DNA of 64,000 nucleotides from Collinsella sp. (GCA_019419455.1 DXZW01000023.1:1-64000), one strand, 5' to 3'; shown: positions 6,163-14,428, counted from the stretch's first letter. Notes: generated by a model not told the origin, from the sequence alone. Translations and numbers: made by a program.

Positions 6163-8847
6163 CTATTGCGGTGCGACCTGTGTGAGGCGGGCGCGTGCGA
6201 CTGCCGCCTGACCGTAGGCGATGCAGCCGTCGTTAACGGGCACGGTTTGGGGAACCAAGACCGTAAGGCCTGCGTCTTTAAGCTTGTGGGTGAGGAGCTG
6301 AAGCAAAAGTCGGTTCATGAACACGCCGCCCGAGAGCGCGACGGTATCGATGCCCTCGCGCGCGCAGATTTCGCGTGCGATTCGTGCCGAAGAGCGCGCG
6401 ATGGTGATATGGAAGTCGAGCGCGAGCCGGTCGGCGGATTCTCCGGTCTCGATTCTGCTCAAAAGTGCCTCAAAAAGTGGCTTGGGGTCCAGAACGAAAG
6501 GGCTGTCCGAGGCAGCCTGGACAGTTAATTCAGATACGTATTTTTTAGAGCGGCTCTGGGTGGCAAAAGTCGTCTGTGGGGACTCCAAATGGGTCGATTT
6601 GGGGCCTGTGCCGGGCACGCTTGCTGTAAATAGGGTGTCCGGAGAGCCTATTTTGGCCAAATCTGAGGCAAAAATGCCAGATAGGGGGTTAGTAGTTAAT
6701 ACGTATCTGAACAAACTGTCCAGCGACGTTGAGACGGATGCCGATACGCCCGCCTGATTGCCAGCGAAACGGCTGATTTCGCCGTCAAGCGCGCGCCAGG
6801 CGGCGGCTTCGAGTTCTATGGCGGGTTCGCCCTCGTAGGTTGCCTTGTCGCAGATGCCCAAAACTGCAGCGGCGGCATCAAAGAGACGCCCCATGCTGCT
6901 GGTACGCGGGCTGTTGATGCCGCGCTCGATCATGGTGGCTGTCACGCTGCGCGTTTGCTCGTCGAGGCTGTCCAAAAGCCGAGCGGCACCTGGGTGCTCG
7001 AGCAGGCCGAGCTCACTGAGCAGGGCAAAGGCGTTGCGGCGGGCATCGTGTACGGATGCGGCGCCACCGGGGAGCGCCCAGGTGCGCAGATGCGCGGCGC
7101 GCTCAAAGCCGCCAAGGCTGGCAACAAGAAACTCGCCGCCCCAAATGGTCCCATCGGTGCCGGCGCCGGTGCCGTCAAAGGCGATGCCAAGGACGCGCGC
7201 GTCGGTTGTAAGCTGGCCCGCGGCGATGGCCTCGGCCATTACGCTCGCGATATGCGCATGATGGTGCTGCACCTCGACGAGTGGCAGATTGCATTTTCGC
7301 GCCTGCTCGCGCGCCCACTGGCCCGATAGATAGCTGGGATGTACATCGCAGGCCAAGGCGGCGGGCGCCAAGTCAAAGAGATCTTCCAAGCGCGTGCGCG
7401 CGGCGTTCCAGGCATCGAAGGTCCCGCCATTTTCAACATCGCCGATATGCTGCGACACAAAACAGGTCGCCTCACCGTTCGTCCCTTCACGCGTGAGCGC
7501 AATCGTGGCCTTTTGTTGTGGCCCGCAGGCGAGCACGCAGGACGGAGCGCCGTCGAGCGCCGGCAACGGCAGCGGCTGGGGTGCATATCCGCGAGCGCGG
7601 CGAACGGGCATAATGGCGCCGTCGACCACGCGCACTACAGAGTCGTCGTAGCGCGAGAGGATCGCGCGGTCGTTACCGAGCAACGCGTCGGCGATGCCGG
7701 CGGCAACGAGGTGTTCCCAGGCAAGGTCGTCGTCGGTCTCGATGGGTTCTTCGCTCAGGTTTCCGCTGGTCATGACGAGCGCGTGCATACCGCAGACTTC
7801 TGCCGCGGCAAGCAACAGATGCTGAAGTGGGGTATAGGGGAGCATAACGCCAAGCTCGGGCAGGTCGCGCGCGACGGACGGTGCGAGTACGAGGGCGTCG
7901 GGAGAATCGCCGTTGCCCTCGCCAACAGTGCGTCGGCGCAGCAGCACAATGGGACGGATGCTGCCGGCGAGAAGCTCGCGCTCAGCGTCGTCGATATGGC
8001 ACAGGCGCCCGGCATCGGCAAGACTGCGTACCATGACGGCAAGTGGTTTGTTGCTGCGGCGTTTGCGACGGCGCAACTCGGCCACCGCCTGCTCGTTGGC
8101 AGCGTCACAGGCTAGATGGAATCCGCCCAGGCCCTTGATGGCGACGATGCCACCGCTGGCCAGCAGCTCAACGCAGCGCTCGATGATAGCGTCGCTGGCC
8201 TCGCGTGTGGTGCCGACGGCCGGTGTCGCGGACGAATTCCCGCACGCATTGCCGTTTACAGCCTCGCGCCACGTAATATGCGGCCCGCAATCAAAGCAGG
8301 CATCGGGCTGCGCGTGAAAACGCCGGTCGAGTGGGTCGACATACTCCGCAGCGCACTTGGGACACATGGGAAAACAATCCATCGACGTGGCCGCTCGGTC
8401 ATAAGGCAGCGATCGGATGATGGTAAAGCGTGGGCCGCAGTTAGTGCAGTTGATAAAGGGGTAGTGATAGCGTCGGTCGGCGGGATCGAACAACTCGCGC
8501 AGGCAATCGTCACAGGTGGCGATATCGGGCGAGACAAGTGTGGTGTGCGCGGTCTGGTCCTGCGATGCTACGATGCGAAAGCCCTGCTCGTTAGCGGCAT
8601 CCCAGTTGCCGGGTGCTAAGTCTACAACCTCGACATGCTCCACGCGAGACGCCGCAGGCGCATGCTCGGAAAGTGCGTCAACCAATTCGTCGAGCGACTC
8701 GCTTAGGGCGTGCGCCTCGATATGCACGCCGTCGCCCGCATTGAGCACCCATCCGCAAATGCCATGCGCCATGGCCTCGCGATACACAAACGGTCGCATG
8801 CCAACGCCCTGCACAATGCCCGTCACATGAATATGCACATGCCGCAT
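6163..8847 (-). CDS. hypF: Carbamoyltransferase HypF with an in-frame mobile insertion
   Basis: HypF makes the carbamoyl group for hydrogenase CN ligands from carbamoyl phosphate and ATP and hands it to HypE. Domains in order: acylphosphatase (VTGIVQGVGMRPFVYR, residues about 8-90), two zinc-finger repeats (CDDC...CTNC and CPKC...CFDC), a YrdC-like domain (KGLGGFHLACDA), then a Kae1-like carbamoyltransferase domain (VEVQHHHAHIAS, GIAFDGTGAGTDGTIWGGEF, LSGGVFMNRLL). The ATG at 8847 has GAGGGG upstream; a TTG at 8874 is less likely. Residues 709-777 are encoded by a 207-bp inverted-repeat element inserted exactly on codon boundaries, so this HypF is 894 rather than about 825 residues. Whether it still works is unknown. 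Confidence 0.95.
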   Translation of the reverse strand: MRHVHIHVTGIVQGVGMRPFVYREAMAHGICGWVLNAGDGVHIEAHALSESLDELVDALSEHAPAASRVEHVEVVDLAPGNWDAANEQGFRIVASQDQTAHTTLVSPDIATCDDCLRELFDPADRRYHYPFINCTNCGPRFTIIRSLPYDRAATSMDCFPMCPKCAAEYVDPLDRRFHAQPDACFDCGPHITWREAVNGNACGNSSATPAVGTTREASDAIIERCVELLASGGIVAIKGLGGFHLACDAANEQAVAELRRRKRRSNKPLAVMVRSLADAGRLCHIDDAERELLAGSIRPIVLLRRRTVGEGNGDSPDALVLAPSVARDLPELGVMLPYTPLQHLLLAAAEVCGMHALVMTSGNLSEEPIETDDDLAWEHLVAAGIADALLGNDRAILSRYDDSVVRVVDGAIMPVRRARGYAPQPLPLPALDGAPSCVLACGPQQKATIALTREGTNGEATCFVSQHIGDVENGGTFDAWNAARTRLEDLFDLAPAALACDVHPSYLSGQWAREQARKCNLPLVEVQHHHAHIASVMAEAIAAGQLTTDARVLGIAFDGTGAGTDGTIWGGEFLVASLGGFERAAHLRTWALPGGAASVHDARRNAFALLSELGLLEHPGAARLLDSLDEQTRSVTATMIERGINSPRTSSMGRLFDAAAAVLGICDKATYEGEPAIELEAAAWRALDGEISRFAGNQAGVSASVSTSLDSLFRYVLTTNPLSGIFASDLAKIGSPDTLFTASVPGTGPKSTHLESPQTTFATQSRSKKYVSELTVQAASDSPFVLDPKPLFEALLSRIETGESADRLALDFHITIARSSARIAREICAREGIDTVALSGGVFMNRLLLQLLTHKLKDAGLTVLVPQTVPVNDGCIAYGQAAVARARLTQVAPQ
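6517..6723. mobile_element. 207-bp MITE-like element inside hypF
   Basis: The ends are 26-bp inverted repeats, 6517-6542 and 6698-6723, of the form CTGGACAGTT-N2-TTCAGATACGTATT, differing only at the two central bases. The inside is more AT-rich than hypF and encodes residues LDSLFRYVL to SELTVQ with no stop in the hypF frame. Length 207 equals 69 codons, and the ends fall on codon boundaries. No clear target-site duplication is seen. No transposase is encoded, so it would need to be moved in trans. Confidence 0.8.
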
Positions 8848-8870
8848 GCGACACCCCTCATCAAAACCGA

Positions 8871-8941
8871 CCAAAAAGGGACAGGTTTATTTTGGTAGGT
8901 AAAACTTCTAAACCTGCCAAAACAAACCTGTCCCTTTTTGG
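8871..8941. repeat. 71-bp palindrome just upstream of hypF
   Basis: CCAAAAAGGGACAGGTTT (8871-8888) is exactly inverted at 8924-8941, and the pairing continues inward with mismatches to about 8900/8912. It lies between nikR and the hypF start. Long perfect stem, no T-run that would clearly terminate; related by its GGGACAGG core to repeats at 25250, 26117 and 26921. Confidence 0.8.
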
Positions 8942-8964
8942 CAGGTGCGCTGCGGGAAATTCCG

Positions 8965-9477
8965 CTACAGCCCCAGGCTCTGCTTGGTGGCGGCGCACGT
9001 GAGCTCGCCGTGCTTAACGCCGCGCAGGCCCAGCAGGCGGTCGGCTAGTTCGTAGACGCGCTCGCCGCGACCCTTGAGCGCCAGAATCTCCAAGCAGTTG
9101 TGGTGATCCAGATGCACGTGCATGGTCGATACGATCTCGTTGGTGTAGTCGTGCTGCACCTCGTCCAGGCGGCGTGTCAGATCGCCGGTGTGATGGTCGT
9201 AGATCATGGTGAGCGACCCGATAACATGCTCATCGGGCGTGCGCATCTGCTCCTTGGCGATCGAGGCGCGAATCAGGTCGCGTACGGCCTCGGAGCGGTT
9301 GGCCACGTCGCCGCGGCGCGCGATCTGTTCGTCAAAACGGCGCAGCAGGTCGTCCGGTGCGGTAACCGAAAAACGGACCAGCTCGGAGCCGGAGCCACTA
9401 CAGTGGCAGCCCGCGTCACCGTCCGCCCCATGCGGATGCTCGTGCTCGTACCCGCAGCCGTGCTCGTGTTCGGCCAC
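8965..9477 (-). CDS. nikR: Nickel-responsive regulator NikR with His/Cys-rich N-terminal extension
   Basis: NikR represses nickel uptake genes when nickel is abundant. The ribbon-helix-helix domain starts near residue 32 (ELVRFSVTAPDDLLRRFDE, then RSEAVRDLIRAS), and the ACT-like metal domain carries the nickel ligands in the pattern VSTMHVHLDHHNCLEI. Unusually, the first 30 residues are packed with metal-binding side chains (EHEHGCGYEHEHPHG and GCHCSGSG), which E. coli NikR lacks. The start is GTG at 9477, one base after the stop of the upstream small gene, so the two are one transcript. Its place beside hypF-hypC-hypD-hypE fits joint control of nickel supply and [NiFe]-hydrogenase maturation. 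Confidence 0.93.
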   Translation of the reverse strand: MAEHEHGCGYEHEHPHGADGDAGCHCSGSGSELVRFSVTAPDDLLRRFDEQIARRGDVANRSEAVRDLIRASIAKEQMRTPDEHVIGSLTMIYDHHTGDLTRRLDEVQHDYTNEIVSTMHVHLDHHNCLEILALKGRGERVYELADRLLGLRGVKHGELTCAATKQSLGL

Positions 9478-9478
9478 G

Positions 9479-9727
9479 TTACACCAGCTTCACGGAGCCG
9501 ACGGAGTTGTGGTCGGCCTCGATGGCCTCTTCGTAGCCCTCGAGTGCATCATGGGCCTCGTGCAGCGCGGCCATGGCGGCCTCGAGCTTGGCGCCGATGC
9601 GCTCCATGTCAAAATTCTCGGTCGCATGCAGCAACTGATGGCTCCATTCGTGAGCGAGCTCGATGGTGTCGTCGACCTGCTTGACGCTCATGGCAAGCTG
9701 GCTCATGTTCATTCCAACATCATGCAT
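9479..9727 (-). CDS. Small helical protein of unknown function, coupled to nikR
   Basis: An 82-residue acidic, probably all-helical protein (MHDVGMNMSQLAMSVKQVDD, LAHEWSHQLLHATENFD, HEAHDALEGYEEAIEADHN). It holds many His, Glu and Asp but no Cys, and no membrane segment. The ATG at 9727 follows AAAGGAG at ideal spacing, so it is a real gene. Its stop is one base from the nikR GTG, pointing to a role in nickel or hydrogenase physiology. I do not recognise the family. Confidence 0.75.
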   Translation of the reverse strand: MHDVGMNMSQLAMSVKQVDDTIELAHEWSHQLLHATENFDMERIGAKLEAAMAALHEAHDALEGYEEAIEADHNSVGSVKLV

Positions 9728-9798
9728 GGGAAATCTCCTTTTGTATGGGGCAGTTCAGTGGTTCAGATTTTACTACGCCCGCTCTGCGCGCAGCTGCA

Positions 9799-9837
9799 TA
9801 AGAAAACGGGTACGAGTCTGTGCGACCCGCACCCGTT
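9799..9837 (-). terminator. Terminator downstream of trxA
   Basis: On the minus strand AACGGGT (9831-9837) pairs with ACCCGTT (9805-9811), followed by TTTTCTT. The rest of the 9728-9958 gap holds no gene that I can see; the promoter of the nikR transcript should lie at its left end. Confidence 0.55.
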
Positions 9838-9958
9838 CACTGGGGGCTGTTTGTGACTACCATACTATCCGCGGTTGCACTCGGTGCATTCAGAAGTCCG
9901 GCGAGCGGCGTAAAAGCGCTCATGGACGGCAGGCAGACGGTAACATGTAACAAGCGTA

Positions 9959-10279
9959 TTACAGATGCTTTTCCAGCAGCGCCTGCAGCCTCGCCTTGGG
10001 CAGAGCGCCAACCGAGCGGTCAATCTCTTCGCCGTTCTTAAACACAATCAGCGTGGGGATGCTCATGACGCCATACTTCATGGCCAGGTCCTGGTTGTCG
10101 TCGACGTTGCATTTGGCAACGGCAAGCTTGCCCGCCAGCTCATCGGCAACCTCGTCAACGATGGGCGAGAGGGAGCGGCAGGGACCGCACCACGGTGCCC
10201 AAAAATCGACCAGCACGGGCAGGCTGTCGTTAACGACGGAATCGAAGTTCTCGGGGGTAATCTGCTTAATGTCAGCCAT
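9959..10279 (-). CDS. trxA: Thioredoxin
   Basis: A 106-residue cytoplasmic thioredoxin with the redox motif WAPWCGPC near residue 30, the buried Asp in LVDFWAP, and the cis-proline loop MSIPTLIVF. It reduces protein disulfides with electrons from a thioredoxin reductase that is not in this window. The ATG at 10279 is chosen because GGAGG lies upstream and MADIKQITPENF is the usual thioredoxin start; the frame stays open further upstream without meaning. It is divergent from the unknown gene at 10416. Confidence 0.96.
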   Translation of the reverse strand: MADIKQITPENFDSVVNDSLPVLVDFWAPWCGPCRSLSPIVDEVADELAGKLAVAKCNVDDNQDLAMKYGVMSIPTLIVFKNGEEIDRSVGALPKARLQALLEKHL

Positions 10280-10415
10280 GGTGACCTCCATAATGCGACG
10301 CGGCTCAGCCGCGTAAAACTCAGTACGACCGTGCTTATACCCAGCCGCTCGCAAAGCAACCACTCGCGGGCAGCTCTTTTATATAATGGTGGGCACGCAA
10401 ACGATTGGAGAGCGC

Positions 10416-10991
10416 ATGCCCACGTCACAAAGCCAGAAAAAAGAAGCCATCGCCCAGGCGACCGAGCAGGAGCTCGCATCGCTCGCGGGTCGTGGCGTGC
10501 GTATCGCGGGCAACGCGTGCTCGCCGATCGTGCTGGTCAAAGGCGATTTGGACGAGGCCGAGCGTTCGGGTGGCGAGCTTGCCGCCGGCCCGGATGGCGC
10601 GGCGTTGCGCAAGGCGCTTGGGGCCATCGGCTACGCGCCCGAGGATTTTTGCGTGCTGGCAAGCGTCGCCGGCGTGGGTGACGGAGCGGTCGCGGTGGGC
10701 GAGACTCTGCCGTGCGAGCTGTTCCGCGAGGCGCTTGAGGCTTTGGACCCCGAGGCGGTGCTACTGCTCGACAACAACGCGGCTGACGCCATGCGCGAGA
10801 CCTACGCCGATATGCTCGTGGCGATCGATGACTTCGACACCGCCATGCTCAAGCCCGGCTTGGTCGCCCATGTGCAGGGTCGCCGCGTGCTCGCGCTCGA
10901 CGGTTTTGAGGCGGCGCTCACTGACAAAGCCGCCAAGCAGCGCATGTGGGCATACATCAAGCAGCTGACCCCGGCAGCCGCGCCGCTGTAG
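10416..10991 (+). CDS. Conserved-looking protein of unknown function, 191 aa
   Basis: The protein is acidic and soluble, without signal or membrane segments. A perfect TATAAT lies at 10382-10387, so transcription starts near 10394. That rules out an earlier ATG at 10386 and supports the ATG at 10416, which has GGAGAG just upstream. The stretch from CSPIVLVKGDLDEAE through ELAAGPDGAALRKALGAIGY to APEDFCVL faintly recalls the uracil-DNA-glycosylase fold (early glycine-rich loop, then L..iGY..ED). I see no catalytic motif or Fe-S cysteines, so this is only a hint. It converges on the histidine kinase gene. Confidence 0.65.
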   Translation: MPTSQSQKKEAIAQATEQELASLAGRGVRIAGNACSPIVLVKGDLDEAERSGGELAAGPDGAALRKALGAIGYAPEDFCVLASVAGVGDGAVAVGETLPCELFREALEALDPEAVLLLDNNAADAMRETYADMLVAIDDFDTAMLKPGLVAHVQGRRVLALDGFEAALTDKAAKQRMWAYIKQLTPAAAPL

Positions 10992-11055
10992 CGGATTGGC
11001 GCCGGCGAGCGATTGCCTGGCGGACAAGGCGCGCCTCGAGATCGGCGCCGCACTT

Positions 11056-12333
11056 CTACATCACAGCGCGCAGCTCAAACCGATCGCCGTTAATGCGGAA
11101 CTGACAGTTGCCGTTCATGCGCTCCACGGCAAGTTTGATGCTCCTGGTGCCAAAGCCGTGGCCCGCATGCCGGGTCACGGGCATGCCATCGACCATGCGC
11201 GGCGCGCGGTCAAACGTGTTGGAAACTAACAGCAGCAGCTGGCCGTCCTCTAATCGCAGGTCAAAGTCGACGAATCGCTTTCCTTGGGGTGCGGCGCTTG
11301 CGGCGGTGATAGCGTTTTCCAAGGCATTTGAGAGCACGCTAAACAGGTCGGCGTCACCTACGTGGATGGTTTCGGGTACGGCGGCGCGCAGGTTGGCGGT
11401 AATGCCGTTTCTATTGATATCCGAGTTAAATGACGAAAGCGCGATGTTTACGGTCTCGTTGGCGCAGAAGCGGCGTACGGCGGTGCGATCGCCGGCTTCG
11501 CAGGGTTCATCGATGCGTTTGAGCGCCTCGTCGGTGTGGCCCTCCTCAATTAAAGCGGCCAGGCCGCGTAGGAAGTGGCGCATATCGTGGCGAAGAATCG
11601 ACAGCTCGCACCCAGATTGACGCCAAGCCTCGAGCTCTTTGATGGCGGCGTTGTCGCGGGTTTCGAGCATCCAGCGCTCTCGCTCGGCGGTTTCCTTTTC
11701 TTCGTATTCGCGCAGGTAAACGGCAAGAAACATAAGATAGAAGGCACAGAGCGCAAATGCCAAAAACTCAACCGTCACCACCGAGCCCGAGTGGAACAGC
11801 GTGGTGTAGACGTTGGTGGCATAGTCAAAGACGTAATAGACGAGCGGCAGGATTAAAAGGATGCCCAGCTCGGTGGTGCTTTTAATCGCCAAGCGCGGAC
11901 CGATGTCGCCGGCCCAATGCAACAGGACGGCAAAGACGGCGAGTGTGGTTGCGATGCGCGCCAGATAGTACGCGATCTGAGAATCGGTTGCGGCAAATGC
12001 GGCGATGCCCATCCAATTGCTGAACTGGCAGCTCAGATAGGCACTCGTAATGCCGAGCACGGCAAGCAGCGGGCTCAGGCGGTAGCGCGCGCACAAATAG
12101 ATGACGAGCGGCAGATGCACGACGAGCGGATATACCTGGCGGGCAAAAAGCTCGCCGCCGACGGCATTGGCGAGGCCAAATGCGCATCCGGTTACGGCAC
12201 CGACCAACACCAGTTCAAGCGCATGACGCCGGTTGATCTCGACACCGCACAGTGCCGCCGAGGCAAAGACGCCAAAGAGCAGCGTCGTGGCGTGGTGGAT
12301 TGCCCAAAGGACCATTTCGACCGAGGAGACCAT
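11056..12333 (-). CDS. Sensor histidine kinase, AgrC-like (GHKL type)
   Basis: A 425-residue membrane kinase. The first 200 or so residues form about six membrane helices, the usual input domain of peptide or ligand sensors of this class. A coiled linker (YLREYEEKETAERERWMLE) leads to the H-box LSILRHDMRHFLRGL with the phosphorylated His. The ATPase part has the N-box FSVLSNALENAI and a C-terminal HAGHGFGTRSIKLAVERMNG of the GHKL type. It starts at the ATG that shares its A with the stop of the response-regulator gene (TGATG), so the pair is coupled. No peptide precursor gene is visible next to it; the signal is unknown. Confidence 0.9.
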   Translation of the reverse strand: MVSSVEMVLWAIHHATTLLFGVFASAALCGVEINRRHALELVLVGAVTGCAFGLANAVGGELFARQVYPLVVHLPLVIYLCARYRLSPLLAVLGITSAYLSCQFSNWMGIAAFAATDSQIAYYLARIATTLAVFAVLLHWAGDIGPRLAIKSTTELGILLILPLVYYVFDYATNVYTTLFHSGSVVTVEFLAFALCAFYLMFLAVYLREYEEKETAERERWMLETRDNAAIKELEAWRQSGCELSILRHDMRHFLRGLAALIEEGHTDEALKRIDEPCEAGDRTAVRRFCANETVNIALSSFNSDINRNGITANLRAAVPETIHVGDADLFSVLSNALENAITAASAAPQGKRFVDFDLRLEDGQLLLLVSNTFDRAPRMVDGMPVTRHAGHGFGTRSIKLAVERMNGNCQFRINGDRFELRAVM

Positions 12334-13055
12334 CAGCGTCTCCCACCCTCAAAGCGCGCCGCAAAGTAGGCGTCTTGGAATCCCTGCTTGCAGCTGCGCG
12401 AAAGCGGGATGCACGCGCCCGAGCGCATGACGATGTCCGTGCGGTCAAAGTGATCGATATTGCGCAGGTTGACCTGGTAGCTGCGGTGGCATTTAAAGAA
12501 GACCGCGTTTTGCTCCAAGCGGTCCTCGACGCTGCGGAACGACTCGAGTGCCTCGATATCGCGTCCGTCGCGCAGGTGGAAGACCACGTGCTTGTTGCGC
12601 GCCTCGGCATATTCGATGTCGGACAGGCGCAGGGCGTGGTAGCCAAAGGAAGTTTTGATCACGAGTTCGTCGGTTGCCGCCGGGCGCATGCTCGAAAGCT
12701 CGTCGAGTAATCGCGCCAGGCGTTCGTAAGTCACGGGCTTGAGCAGATAGTCGAAGGCGCGGACCTCGTAGGATTCCAGCGCGAACTCGGGCGACGAGGT
12801 GAGGAACACCAGGCGCACGGCGGTGTCGGCCTGGCGCAGTTCGCGTGCGGTGTCCATGCCGTTGACGAGCGGCATGATCATATCGAGCAAGATGATGTCG
12901 GCGCGCGATGCGGCATGGCGGGCCAGCAGGTCCTCGCCGCGCGTGACGAGCGCAACATCGACCGCCGTGCCCGTCTCGGTCGACCAACGGTCGATCATCC
13001 GGTGCAGTCTATCTAGAAAAGCGACATCATCGTCGCAGGCAATAATCTTGAGCAT
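12333..13055 (-). CDS. LytTR-family response regulator (AgrA-like)
   Basis: A 240-residue regulator. The receiver domain carries the acidic pocket (KIIACDDDVAFLD), the phosphorylation site IILLDMIMPLVNG, the Thr/Ser position in VFLTSS, and the Lys in FDYLLKPVTYE. The C-terminal part from about residue 135 (IKTSFGYHALRLSDIEYAEA, then LEQNAVFFKCHRSYQVNLRN) is a LytTR DNA-binding domain. It is the first gene of the pair and is followed directly by the kinase. Targets are not evident here. The upstream 290 bases to nadA contain the divergent nad promoter region. Confidence 0.93.
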   Translation of the reverse strand: MLKIIACDDDVAFLDRLHRMIDRWSTETGTAVDVALVTRGEDLLARHAASRADIILLDMIMPLVNGMDTARELRQADTAVRLVFLTSSPEFALESYEVRAFDYLLKPVTYERLARLLDELSSMRPAATDELVIKTSFGYHALRLSDIEYAEARNKHVVFHLRDGRDIEALESFRSVEDRLEQNAVFFKCHRSYQVNLRNIDHFDRTDIVMRSGACIPLSRSCKQGFQDAYFAARFEGGRR

Positions 13056-13262
13056 TCGGCCCCCTTAAGTAGTTCGATTTTGCCACATCGGGCACGCGCC
13101 GCTTGCGGGGGTGCGGACCGTTTGCGCCTCACGGCGTGCAGCTCGCGCCGAGCGGTATTGCGGTGGCGAAAGATGCTTCCTGCGCTATCGAGAGCTCGGC
13201 TATCCTCAGCTTGTCAGTTCGAAAATGGACCTGCCATATGATTGAATCTTTATTTCAACTTT

Positions 13263-13312
13263 ACACCTAGGTTTACAGCTGTCTTGTCAGCTGTAAACCT
13301 AGGTGTCATACT
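13263..13312 (+). promoter_or_regulatory. nadA promoter inside a 19-bp-arm palindrome, probable NiaR operator
   Basis: ACACCTAGGTTTACAGCTG (13263-13281) and its exact inverse (13288-13306) flank TCTTGT. A promoter fits within it: -35 TTGTCA (13284-13289), 17 bases, -10 CATACT (13307-13312), so a protein bound here would block transcription. The operon's last gene encodes a NiaR-type repressor, the obvious candidate. No other gene lies in 13056-13347. Confidence 0.65.
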
Positions 13313-13347
13313 AAAGCCCCAAGATTCGCCAAAAGAGAGGGGCCTTG

Positions 13348-14373
13348 ATGGCACAGAGCGCGAACATGGATGCGTCGGAGCTTGCACGCGATATCGCGGC
13401 CGGCCTAGCATCGGCAACGACGGCAACGGAGCGCGCGGCACTGGTGCCCGCAGAGCTCGTCGAGGCCATTCAGCAACTAAAAACCCAACGTGACGCGGTG
13501 ATCCTGGCGCACTATTACGTGGCGCCCGAGGTCCAAGCCGTTGCCGATTACGTCGGCGATAGCTTCTACCTGGCAAAGCTCGCCAAAAGCCTGCCGCAGC
13601 AGACCATCGTGTTGTGCGGCGTGGAGTTTATGGGCGAGAGCGCCAAGCTGCTCAATCCCACTAAGACCGTGCTGCTGCCCGAGCCGGGCGCGGACTGTCC
13701 CATGGCGCACATGGTCAAGCGCGAGACGGTCGACGCGGCGCGCGCCGAGTACGGCGACGACCTGGCTGTCGTCTGCTACGTCAACTCCACGGTCGAGATC
13801 AAGAGCTGGAGCGACGTGTGCGTCACCAGCTCCAACGCCGTTAAGATCGTGTCCGAGCTGCCGCAGCAGCATATTCTGTTCATTCCCGACCAAAACCTGG
13901 GCCGCTTCGTAGCCGAGCAGGTGCCGCAAAAGCACGTCATCCTCAACAACGGCTACTGCCCGCGTCATCACATCATCACCGTCGAGCAGATCGTCGACGC
14001 GACGGAGGCCCACCCCGACGCGCTCGTGCTGGCGCACCCCGAGTGCAAGGCCGACGTTCTGGCCGAGGCCGACTACATCGGCTCCACCGCCGGCATCATC
14101 AAGTATGCCGAGGAGTCCGACGCGAGCGAGTTCATTATCGTGACGGTCCGCGGCGTGCTCTACGAGCTCGAGCGCCGCTGCCAGGGCACCGGCAAGAAGT
14201 TCTACTTCCCCGCGGTGCAGCCCACCTGCGTCAACATGGATCTCATCACGCTCGAAAAGCTCGTGCGCTGCCTGGAGACGGGCGAGGGTGAGGTGCAGAT
14301 CGGTGTGTCGGACGAGGCTGCCGACCAGGCCAAACTTACGCTCGACCGTATGCTCGAGTACGCAGCGCGCTAG
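13348..14373 (+). CDS. nadA: Quinolinate synthase NadA
   Basis: NadA condenses iminoaspartate with dihydroxyacetone phosphate to quinolinate, the second step of de novo NAD synthesis, using a [4Fe-4S] cluster. Cluster cysteines sit in VLCGVEFMGESAKLLNP, NNGYCPRHH/LAHPECKADV and AVQPTCVNMDLITLEKL. The substrate region ILAHYYVAPEVQAVADYVGDS is conserved. It is 341 residues from the ATG at 13348, just after AGAGGGG; a TTG one codon earlier is not needed. First gene of nadA-nadB-nadC-niaR, controlled by the palindromic promoter just upstream. Confidence 0.96.
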   Translation: MAQSANMDASELARDIAAGLASATTATERAALVPAELVEAIQQLKTQRDAVILAHYYVAPEVQAVADYVGDSFYLAKLAKSLPQQTIVLCGVEFMGESAKLLNPTKTVLLPEPGADCPMAHMVKRETVDAARAEYGDDLAVVCYVNSTVEIKSWSDVCVTSSNAVKIVSELPQQHILFIPDQNLGRFVAEQVPQKHVILNNGYCPRHHIITVEQIVDATEAHPDALVLAHPECKADVLAEADYIGSTAGIIKYAEESDASEFIIVTVRGVLYELERRCQGTGKKFYFPAVQPTCVNMDLITLEKLVRCLETGEGEVQIGVSDEAADQAKLTLDRMLEYAAR

Positions 14374-14376
14374 GAC

Positions 14377-14411
14377 AATGTGGCATGAGGGATGGTCCCT
14401 TATGCCACATT
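14377..14411. repeat. Palindrome between nadA and nadB
   Basis: AATGTGGCATGAGGGA (14377-14392) pairs with TCCCTTATGCCACATT (14396-14411) over a 3-base loop, 15 of 16 positions. It starts four bases after the nadA stop and ends 17 bases before the nadB start. No T-run follows, so it may protect the nadA transcript end or be a dispersed repeat. Confidence 0.8.
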
Positions 14412-14428
14412 CAAGGGAGAGGATTCCT

